This document shows positions 1 through 6,483 of a stretch of 24,032 nt of DNA, piece by piece. The notes under the pieces were generated by a model, which did no database searches, was not told where the DNA came from, and saw only the letters and a program-made list of their open reading frames with translations. The stretch is from Flavobacterium psychrophilum (GTDB lineage: Bacteria > Bacteroidota > Bacteroidia > Flavobacteriales > Flavobacteriaceae). The position numbers and the translations under genes are program-made. Numbering within the stretch: position 1 is the first letter of the stretch; every line of letters starts with the position of its first letter. The stretch covers positions 1-24,032 of the forward strand of contig CAMBZB010000034.1 of assembly GCA_945872245.1 (NCBI GenBank), read 5' to 3'.

Positions 1-847
1 TACCCGTTCCGCCAGCAGCACCCGCCAAAGTACCCCCGAGTCCGTCTGGACTTGCTCCACCAGCTCCACCAGCGGATGCCGAACTAGCGCTACCACTTAA
101 GCCTAGAGTAATTGTTTCTGCTCCTGAAGAATTAATGTTTGGATTGACCAAGGCCGTAAAAGTTTGACCAGCTCCAATTGAAACTGCCACCGAAGGGGCG
201 GTTGTATATCCCGTTCCTTGATTAGTTGCTGCCATATAGACTATAGCGCCAGTGCTTACATTATAAGCAGTAGCTGTCCCTGAGCCACTACCACCTGTTA
301 AACTAACAACGGAAAGTGTAGTGTAAGAGGTTGTTTTGGTTCCAGACACAGTAAATCCATAAACTCCTCCTAAAACTCCCCCTGGATTTGTATTAAGATT
401 CGAGATTCCAGCTCCAGTTCCTCCAGTTCCTCCACTGGCAGTTAGCGCAGTGATAGATGGTCCCGAAAATTCCGATTTACCCCCTGGAAATCCATAATAC
501 CCTGATGCACCAGAAACTCCTCCCTTGGCTCCGCCCGCCCCAACAGTAACAGTGTACGTGGTTCCTGGAACGACCGTAATTGTTTTCTTAACATAAGAAC
601 CAGCGCCTCCTCCGCCTCCGGAACGATTCCCTGTACTTGATGCCTGTGAAGCACCACCCCCGCCACCTCCAGCGCCCCAACATTCCACCTGAACGGAGAA
701 AACACCGGCAGGACATAGCCAAGTTGTTGAAGTAGTGTAAGGCGTAATAGTTTGCGCATTGGCATTGCTAGAAAATAGCAGCACGAACAGCCCAATCAAG
801 GAATAAAAATTCCGAAGCCGTTTTGTTAATTGTAAATTTAATTTCAT
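1..847 (-). CDS. Glycine-rich secreted protein, partial (3' end beyond window)
   Basis: The reading frame is open from an ATG at 847 to the window edge, giving 282 visible residues and no stop. It starts MKLNLQLTKRLRNF, followed by a hydrophobic signal peptide ending in SNANAQ. Residues about 40-282 form a Gly/Ser/Thr-rich domain with the pattern CPAG...VECWGAGG, then NRSGGGGGAGSYVKKTITVVPGTTY and later GGASPDGLGG. This matches glycine-rich domains found in secreted Bacteroidota proteins. It is a clear paralogue of the protein at 14149-17073, which suggests a T9SS sorting domain at the unseen C-terminus. It lacks an insert of about 85 residues that the paralogue carries just after the signal peptide. 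Surface location is inferred; an adhesive or matrix role is possible but unproven. The start is supported by alignment of the two signal peptides and by a shared upstream motif. Confidence 0.85.
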   Translation of the reverse strand, partial: MKLNLQLTKRLRNFYSLIGLFVLLFSSNANAQTITPYTTSTTWLCPAGVFSVQVECWGAGGGGGGASQASSTGNRSGGGGGAGSYVKKTITVVPGTTYTVTVGAGGAKGGVSGASGYYGFPGGKSEFSGPSITALTASGGTGGTGAGISNLNTNPGGVLGGVYGFTVSGTKTTSYTTLSVVSLTGGSGSGTATAYNVSTGAIVYMAATNQGTGYTTAPSVAVSIGAGQTFTALVNPNINSSGAETITLGLSGSASSASAGGAGGASPDGLGGTLAGAAGGTG

Positions 848-882
848 AATAATTTGTTTTAGGTTAGTATTAGTTTTTTATT

Positions 883-904
883 CGAAATCGTAATAGTTGG
901 CAAA
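883..904 (-). promoter_or_regulatory. Conserved upstream motif of glycine-rich gene (copy 1)
   Basis: Read on the minus strand, the motif is TTTG, one variable base, CAACTATTACG, one variable base, TTTCG. It lies 36 bp upstream of the ATG at 847. The same motif, 20 of 22 bases identical, occurs at nearly the same distance upstream of the paralogue at 17073. The TTTG could be part of a Bacteroidota promoter, but the spacing to a TAnnTTTG-like element is not canonical, so an operator or alternative-sigma promoter is equally possible. Confidence 0.5.
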
Positions 905-915
905 CATAATAAATA

Positions 916-939
916 TTTTTTTTTTAAAAAAATTTTTTT
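916..939. other. A/T-tract palindrome upstream of the conserved motif
   Basis: Ten T, seven A and seven T occur consecutively, 11 bp beyond the conserved motif on the upstream side. It could act as an UP-like element or curved DNA for the left glycine-rich gene. It contains no G or C, so it is a poor terminator candidate for the symporter gene. The rest of 848-1089 is AT-rich. It holds one 11-bp direct repeat (ACTGCTTTTTA at 1019-1029 and 1078-1088) and no GC-rich hairpin, so no intrinsic terminator was found for the gene ending at 1090. Confidence 0.3.
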
Positions 940-1089
940 AGAGTAAAATTGCGCAATTTGTTTTTTAAGGGCTATATTTTTACACATATACTAAAATTCA
1001 ATGAAGTAATTTAACGATACTGCTTTTTAAGTTCTTCAAAAACCGTTTTAATACTATTTAATTTTTTAGTGCTAGACACTGCTTTTTAG

Positions 1090-2343
1090 TTACTCTTCCT
1101 CCCATTTTCCAACAACAGAAGTGGCTAATGCATTTCCTAAAACATTAGTTCCACTGCGGAACATATCGCAAAAATGATCGATCGGGAGTATTAAAGCAAT
1201 TCCTTCAATTGGGATTTTGAACATTCCACATGTAGCGGCAACCACCACTAAACTCGCTCTTGGAACTCCTGCAATCCCTTTGCTAGTAAGCATTAGAACA
1301 AAAAGCATGGTGAATTGTGTTGGTAAATCCAATGGAACACCATAAGCTTGAGCGATAAAAATACTCGCAAAAGTCATATACATCATGCTTCCGTCAAGGT
1401 TAAAGGAATAGCCCAGGGGCAACATAAAAGAAACGATTCTGTCTTTCACCCCAAAACGTTCTAATTCTTCAGTAAGTTTTGGAAATACCGCTTCAGAACT
1501 TGTGGTGCTAAAGGCAATTACGATTGGGCTGACAATTCTTTTTAGTAAAGCACTCATTTTCGATTTCAGAAAAATATATCCCACCAAAACCAAAATAAAC
1601 CAAAGCGTAGCAATTCCAACCAAAAAGGACCCGAAAAATTTGGCGTAGGTTAATACTAATTCGTTGAAATCTCTAATGGCAAATACTCCTGCAATGGCGC
1701 CAAAAACTCCAATTGGGGCGAATTTCATGACATAATTCACCATTTTTAAAACGATGTGGGATAATTTATCTAAGGCATTGACAACAGGTTTTGAATTCTC
1801 GCCAATTGCGGCTGCAGCCAATCCAAAAAAGATAGAGAAAATAACGATTTGTAGGATTTCATTTGTTGCCATTGCTTCCACAATACTTTTAGGAATAATG
1901 TGTTCAATGAAATTTTGCGCCGAAAATCCTTGCGTCTTCTCGGTAACTTCGCTAGCCGTGGTTACATCAATATTTGACAAATTTAACCCTTCGCCTGGCT
2001 GCAAAACATTCACCCAAAACATTCCTATTAACAATGAGATAAAGGAAGCAGTAAAAAACCACCCCATTGCTTTTCCTCCAATTCTTCCAACGGCTTTGAT
2101 GTCGCCAAGTTTAGCAATTCCGACCACTAAGGTTGAGAATACTAAGGGGGATATTATCATTTGAACCAATCGGATAAATATGGTGGCGAGCAATTTGATA
2201 TAGCCGCTGAATTCTTTTGCACTATCTTCAGTAAGGTTGTTGTGAATTATAATTCCAAGTATTCCGCCTAATAGCATCGCGATTAGGATTTGAAAAGTTA
2301 AGTTCCCTTTTTGGGATTGTTTTTTTACTTCGGGATTGTTCAT
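1090..2343 (-). CDS. Dicarboxylate/amino acid:cation symporter (DAACS family)
   Basis: A 417-residue inner-membrane symporter of the glutamate/dicarboxylate family (SDF, GltP/DctA type), the usual length for the family. Visible hallmarks are the serine-rich re-entrant loop FSTTSSEAVFPKL (about 278-290), SFNLDGSMMYMTF (313-325), TSKGIAGVPRASLVVVAAT (353-371) and the C-terminal DHFCDMFRSGTNVLGN (389-404). In GltPh numbering known from the literature, the substrate-binding Asp and Arg correspond to D393 and R396, which fits an acidic amino acid or C4-dicarboxylate. The Na1-site Asp appears as Asn (N404), as I recall for proton-coupled DctA. It is the last gene of the cluster, about 230 bp after the racemase-like gene, and could import glutamate or aspartate released in the periplasm. 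The exact substrate and coupling ion cannot be read from the sequence. Confidence 0.93.
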   Translation of the reverse strand: MNNPEVKKQSQKGNLTFQILIAMLLGGILGIIIHNNLTEDSAKEFSGYIKLLATIFIRLVQMIISPLVFSTLVVGIAKLGDIKAVGRIGGKAMGWFFTASFISLLIGMFWVNVLQPGEGLNLSNIDVTTASEVTEKTQGFSAQNFIEHIIPKSIVEAMATNEILQIVIFSIFFGLAAAAIGENSKPVVNALDKLSHIVLKMVNYVMKFAPIGVFGAIAGVFAIRDFNELVLTYAKFFGSFLVGIATLWFILVLVGYIFLKSKMSALLKRIVSPIVIAFSTTSSEAVFPKLTEELERFGVKDRIVSFMLPLGYSFNLDGSMMYMTFASIFIAQAYGVPLDLPTQFTMLFVLMLTSKGIAGVPRASLVVVAATCGMFKIPIEGIALILPIDHFCDMFRSGTNVLGNALATSVVGKWEEE

Positions 2344-2413
2344 ACTTAATTTGGATTTTGTGCCTTGCCCTTATTGCACTCGAATGCAGGATTGGCTGTT
2401 AATACTACTATTG

Positions 2414-2551
2414 TTAAATTTTGTTACTTAAATAAAAATCGGCGAGAACAATTGGTAAAATCGCTTTACCGTCATAATTGTATAGATTGTTGTCCTCAAA
2501 GTCTTTCATGCCTTTTATCAAATACGGGTTCGCCATAAGCCAACGGAACAT
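2414..2551 (-). other. Possible 45-residue ORF or gene remnant
   Basis: Between the racemase-like and symporter genes an ATG at 2551 opens a 45-residue frame starting MFRWLMANPYLIKGMKDFED and ending VLADFYLSNKI. The frame is also open upstream to about 2580. The composition (Trp, Tyr, Asp, ordered hydrophobics) looks protein-like, but I recognise no family and see no Shine-Dalgarno site. It may be a small gene, the tail of a decayed gene, or chance. The rest of 2344-2574 includes a short inverted repeat, TGCA-6 nt-TGCA, near 2376-2389. Confidence 0.25.
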
Positions 2552-2574
2552 TTTGCAAAACGCAGGTAATACAA

Positions 2575-4155
2575 CTAGGATCCTATTTTTTCATTATCTT
2601 TTAAAAAACCCGTTTTTTTACTTTTATTATTAAAAATGCTTATCAATTCAAATAAATTGGGGATTTTAGTATGCAAACGACTTACTATGTCATCGGAAAT
2701 GTTGCTTCTGCTAAAAGGAACTGTCTTGGTATATTCTTGAATTTCACCTTCTTTTCTCCCATATTTGTAATCGTATAAAAAGCTACCTTCTTTATTAATC
2801 TGGATATTTTTATTGTTTTTGTTTGGAACACTTATATAGAATTCGCTAGAGTTAATAGTGCCATTTGGATTAAAAAGCGACTTACTATTAAGATATTCAA
2901 ATAATTCTTTGGCTGTATTTATGGAAGGATCGATTAATTGGATTTTTTCGGTCATACAGTCTCTATAAGTATAATTACCTAATTCATTTTTGTAGTTGTA
3001 CAATTCTTGTAACACTGAATTTATCTCAGTAGTTAAATACGGATAATGTGTGCAGCCTAAAACGATGGCTTTTAATTTATTTTTAGTGTTGGATATTCTT
3101 ATTTTTTCCAACAAAGAAACCAGGTGGAATCGAACATAATTTTCGGCATCATTGATTTGTAAAGTAGCACAATCATCCACGTTTTTTGAATCGCAAAGCA
3201 TCTTGCTTTTTTCAAAATTAAAATTATAAACTTTCAGTAGTGCTTTGTCAATTTTAGTTTGCCCATTTAAACTAGGTCCCTTATACTCTTCTCTAGGCTG
3301 AGTAAGATTCTTATTAAAGTAGTTCCTATCTTCATCGACAGATTCCGCAATTCCAAGACCTCCTTGTGAGAAAACCTCAATTTTTCCCGTATACCCCAGC
3401 TGATCTTTAAATTTCAAAATAGTATTCGGATATCCCTTTGAAGAAACTGTCCCCACAGTGGCTAATACTCCGACAATACCATCTTCACTTTTTTGAAATG
3501 TCTCTAAAACGCCTCGGGCACCCGCATCAATCACACCAATGACCTTAATATCTAATTTGGCTTTTTCAATAAATTCTTCTATAAATTCTTTTCCGTATGC
3601 TGTTGCAGTATTGCAGGCAATTACAATCACTTTAACTGGTTTTTTATCGGTGTTTGCTTTTAAATCATTGGCAGTAGGATAATATTTATTGCTTAATAAA
3701 AATTGCGCATCTTTAATGATATGTTCTTTTAATAAATCGACTTTATTTACTTCTGAATAATTTCCATAGGGCATGTTTGCTTGGTCACCAAAATAAACGA
3801 AAGACTCTTTTTCAAAATCAGGTGCACCGTCAGAGCCATTGTTATGTGTTTTATTATTGTTTTTATCATAATTTGCAATGGCGTCCAAAACCGTTAATCC
3901 GCCAATACCGGAGTCAAAAACACCAATTGGCAAGCTTTTGTCTTTATAATTATAATCATTAAAATTAGTATAGTAGAAACTATCCTTTTTATTTAAAATG
4001 GCAGCAACAATATTCTCTTTTTGATCAGAAACTGATGCAGTGGGTTTATTTATATAATTGGATTTACATCCAAAAACAAAAACTATCGACAATGCCCCTA
4101 ATATGTATTTTATTCTCCTATTAAATAAATAGTTAAACCATTGAAAATTTAGCAT
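2575..4155 (-). CDS. Glutamate/aspartate racemase-like lipoprotein
   Basis: This 526-residue protein is related to glutamate racemase (MurI), which interconverts L- and D-glutamate by a two-cysteine mechanism. The MurI motifs are all present: PIGVFDSGIGGLTVLDAI (76-93, catalytic D81-S82), YFGDQANMPYGNYS (121-134), VIACNTATAYG (178-188, C181) and AIVLGCTHYPYL (363-374, C368, H370). It is about twice the usual 260-270 residues, with an insertion around 275-345 and a C-terminal extension of about 110 residues. Residues 15-30 look like a lipoprotein signal (hydrophobic, then VFGC with C30), so it should sit in the periplasm or outer membrane, which is unusual because MurI is cytoplasmic. An in-frame TTG at 4188 would add 11 residues. 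I prefer the ATG at 4155 because it gives a normal lipoprotein signal. No acidic surface-export signal follows C30. Epimerisation of free glutamate or aspartate is likely but unproven. Confidence 0.85.
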   Translation of the reverse strand: MLNFQWFNYLFNRRIKYILGALSIVFVFGCKSNYINKPTASVSDQKENIVAAILNKKDSFYYTNFNDYNYKDKSLPIGVFDSGIGGLTVLDAIANYDKNNNKTHNNGSDGAPDFEKESFVYFGDQANMPYGNYSEVNKVDLLKEHIIKDAQFLLSNKYYPTANDLKANTDKKPVKVIVIACNTATAYGKEFIEEFIEKAKLDIKVIGVIDAGARGVLETFQKSEDGIVGVLATVGTVSSKGYPNTILKFKDQLGYTGKIEVFSQGGLGIAESVDEDRNYFNKNLTQPREEYKGPSLNGQTKIDKALLKVYNFNFEKSKMLCDSKNVDDCATLQINDAENYVRFHLVSLLEKIRISNTKNKLKAIVLGCTHYPYLTTEINSVLQELYNYKNELGNYTYRDCMTEKIQLIDPSINTAKELFEYLNSKSLFNPNGTINSSEFYISVPNKNNKNIQINKEGSFLYDYKYGRKEGEIQEYTKTVPFSRSNISDDIVSRLHTKIPNLFELISIFNNKSKKTGFLKDNEKIGS

Positions 4156-4222
4156 TTTGTTGTTCTTAATAATTAAAAAAAAATACAAAAATAATACTTG
4201 CGTCTTTTGGATTGGGTAAGGA

Positions 4223-5395
4223 CTAATTAATCAGCAATTTTATTTTTTTGGTTTCCAAACCATCCAAACTGGATATGGAAACGAAATATACTCCTTTGGC
4301 TAGGTTATTTTTTATCTCTATTGCATTATCATTGCTTACATTCCCTCTAGCTATTTCTTGGCCGAGATTATTAATAATTCGGTAGTTTAAGTTATTCCCC
4401 TTTAATCCCTTTAAAAAAAGTTGACTGCCCGATTTTAAGGGATTGGGATAAATTATAAGTTCTGAATCAGTATGACTTTCAATTCCTAAAGTGGCACAAC
4501 CGCCTATAACTACATTGGTATGGGTAGTAAGGAATTCTATTACTACCTTTGTAAATTGTTCAGCGAAATTAGTTCTGTTAGCAGTAGTACTTCTTACATT
4601 AGAATTCAATTCCATTTGAAATCCACTATTGGTAATAGCCGGATCAAAACAAGTATGGGTTTCAGTGGTGTACCCTCCACTAAAATAACTTTCTCCCAAT
4701 AATGGGTAGGGGTCTTGCTGACTAGGAACCGCCGGGAATCCGGCAGTTGTAAGTAATGTACCTATAGATTTAGGACCACGCAACAATTGTGAATGCGTAT
4801 AATTATTACTATTGTTCAAGGCTAGATTTTTTATTGAACTTTGATTAATATAGGTTGACGTATTTAGAGTCGCATCAGTGTACCTAAGTTCTGTACCACT
4901 CAATAAGTAGCCCAATTCTATTCGTTGAATAGCATGACCGTGACCATGTAAATCTACTAAAAGGGCTTTATTATTATACTGCGAATTAGCTGTATTTAAA
5001 GCCGTTGTGACAAAATTATGGTATTCGTTCCAAGCTTTTTCTGCCTGGAGATCCCCACAAGCGCCTTCAGCTAACGTTCTATTGCAATCTAATTTAGAGC
5101 GATCTAAATTGCAAATAATAATATGAGGATAACAGCCCGTAGCTGCAAAAAGTGCAGCAGAAATTTTTTCAGCAGTTTCAACAGTATAGGCATCCGTAAC
5201 TGTTACAGCGTCATTACACGTTCTATCAGGAATTAAAGTTGGAATTCTAAAGCCTCCGTGTGGAACCGATATAACAATAGGTAAGGTTCCCACTTGATAT
5301 TCAACGTACGATTTAGTGCCATAGAGTATTGTTTGCGAAAAACAATTTGTTTGCGAAATAAATAAATATAATAGTATTAAAAGTATTCTTTGCAT
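4223..5395 (-). CDS. Secreted N-formylglutamate amidohydrolase-like protein with T9SS sorting domain
   Basis: A 390-residue exported protein. A signal peptide (residues 1-21, ending NCFSQ) precedes a domain resembling the N-formylglutamate amidohydrolase family, zinc hydrolases that cleave N-acyl amides of glutamate. Visible elements are VISVPHGGFRIP (41-52), CNLDRSKLDCNRTLAEGACG (95-114), LLVDLHGHGHAIQRIELGYLL (145-165), and later GGYTTETHTC and FQMELN. The His/Asp/Glu residues in these blocks are candidate zinc ligands and general base. From about residue 313 (IIYPNPLKS) to the end lies a T9SS type A sorting domain with the YPNP start and the KGVYFVSI...KKIKLLIN ending, so the enzyme should be surface-attached or released. 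It follows its paralogue (5467-6375) after 71 bp. The family assignment is motif-based. Action on formylglutamate itself is doubtful for a secreted enzyme; another N-acyl or glutamyl amide is more likely. Confidence 0.8.
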   Translation of the reverse strand: MQRILLILLYLFISQTNCFSQTILYGTKSYVEYQVGTLPIVISVPHGGFRIPTLIPDRTCNDAVTVTDAYTVETAEKISAALFAATGCYPHIIICNLDRSKLDCNRTLAEGACGDLQAEKAWNEYHNFVTTALNTANSQYNNKALLVDLHGHGHAIQRIELGYLLSGTELRYTDATLNTSTYINQSSIKNLALNNSNNYTHSQLLRGPKSIGTLLTTAGFPAVPSQQDPYPLLGESYFSGGYTTETHTCFDPAITNSGFQMELNSNVRSTTANRTNFAEQFTKVVIEFLTTHTNVVIGGCATLGIESHTDSELIIYPNPLKSGSQLFLKGLKGNNLNYRIINNLGQEIARGNVSNDNAIEIKNNLAKGVYFVSISSLDGLETKKIKLLIN

Positions 5396-5466
5396 TTCTA
5401 ATATAGAGATAGAGTTTAAATTTATAATAATAAATTTAGCGAATAATTTATAAGAATTTTTATTGA

Positions 5467-6375
5467 CTAAGGTTTACAACTTCCGAAAACTAAGCCGATA
5501 TGAGTTTTAATATATTCTAATAGTACATCTTTAAATTTTTCACCGAAATTAGTTCTGTTCGTATTGCTGCTTCTTACATCATAATTCAATTCCATTTGGA
5601 ACCCATTTGTTGTACTGTTTGCATTATAACAAGTATGATTTTCAGTGGTATACCCTCCACTGAAATAAGGTTCTGTCGCTAAAGGGTAGGGATCTTGCTG
5701 ACTAGGTACTGCTGGATAATTTTCAAGTGCTAATAAAGTCCCCATAGATTTAGGCCCACGCAACAATTCTGTATGAGTGTAATTATAAATATTGTTTAAA
5801 GCTAAATTTTTGATTGAACTTTGATTAATATATGCTGTAGTATTTAGAGTTGCATCAGTGTATTTAAGTTCAGCACTACTCAATAAGTAGCCCAATTCTA
5901 TTCGTTGAATATCATGACCGTGACCATGTAAATCTACTAAAAGGATTTTATTATTATACTGCAAATTAGCTGCATTTTGTGCCGTTGTGATAAAATTATG
6001 GTATTCGTTCCAAGCTGTTTCTGCTCGGGAATTACCACAAGCGCCCTCAGCTAAAGTTCTATTGCAATCTAATTTAGAGCGATTTAAATTACATATAATA
6101 ATATGAGGATAAAAACCCGTAGCTGAAAAAAGTGCCGCAGAGATTTTTTCGGCAGTTTCAATAGTGTAGGCATCTGTAACTGTTACAGGATCATTACACG
6201 TTCTATCAGGGATTAATGATGGAGTTAAAAAGCCCCCGTGTGGAACCGTTATTACAATAGGTAGGGTTCCCACTCGATATTCAACGTATGAATTAGTGCC
6301 GTATAGCTTTGTTTGAGAAAAACAATTACTTTGTAAGGCCAATAAATATAACGATAATAATAGAATTTTTTTCAT
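5467..6375 (-). CDS. Exported N-formylglutamate amidohydrolase-like protein, no sorting domain
   Basis: This 302-residue tandem paralogue of the 4223-5395 protein has most residues identical across the catalytic region: ITVPHGGF, CNLNRSKLDCNRTLAEGACG, LLVDLHGHGHDIQRIELGYLL, GGYTTENHTC, FQMELN. A signal peptide, MKKILLLSLYLLALQSNCFSQ-like, begins at the ATG at 6375. A longer frame from 6441 would add 22 poorly hydrophobic residues in front and is rejected as the start. The protein stops (FGSCKP, stop) where the paralogue continues from IGGCATLG into its T9SS sorting domain. It is therefore predicted to be periplasmic or soluble while the sister protein goes to the cell surface. Candidate metal-binding residues are conserved in both, so neither looks inactivated. 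It sits 108 bp after the D-aminoacylase-like gene. Confidence 0.8.
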   Translation of the reverse strand: MKKILLLSLYLLALQSNCFSQTKLYGTNSYVEYRVGTLPIVITVPHGGFLTPSLIPDRTCNDPVTVTDAYTIETAEKISAALFSATGFYPHIIICNLNRSKLDCNRTLAEGACGNSRAETAWNEYHNFITTAQNAANLQYNNKILLVDLHGHGHDIQRIELGYLLSSAELKYTDATLNTTAYINQSSIKNLALNNIYNYTHTELLRGPKSMGTLLALENYPAVPSQQDPYPLATEPYFSGGYTTENHTCYNANSTTNGFQMELNYDVRSSNTNRTNFGEKFKDVLLEYIKTHIGLVFGSCKP

Positions 6376-6483
6376 TGTTAAGATAGATTTAAGGTTTGAA
6401 TTATAAGGTTTTGTTTGACTAATTATTTTTAGATTGAGCATGTTTTATAAAGCTAGATTTGACTTCGTTTTTTAAATCAATAA

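Noticed and set aside
442..795. 117-residue minus-strand frame inside the left glycine-rich gene
   Set aside because: It is an out-of-frame shadow. The other frame encodes a signal peptide and a glycine-rich domain that align with the 14149-17073 protein.
1754..2164. Plus-strand frame antisense to the symporter (and similar antisense frames at 6586-8062, 11541-12798, 14327-15079, 18007-18324)
   Set aside because: All lie opposite well-supported genes, have no family features, and reflect open antisense frames in Ser/Thr/Ala-rich or hydrophobic coding DNA.
4156..4188. Upstream TTG start for the racemase-like protein
   Set aside because: It would put 11 extra residues ahead of an already complete lipoprotein signal; the ATG at 4155 gives a normal length to the lipobox.
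6376..6441. Upstream ATG for the shorter amidohydrolase-like protein
   Set aside because: The extra 22 residues do not form a signal sequence, whereas the ATG at 6375 starts one matching the paralogue.
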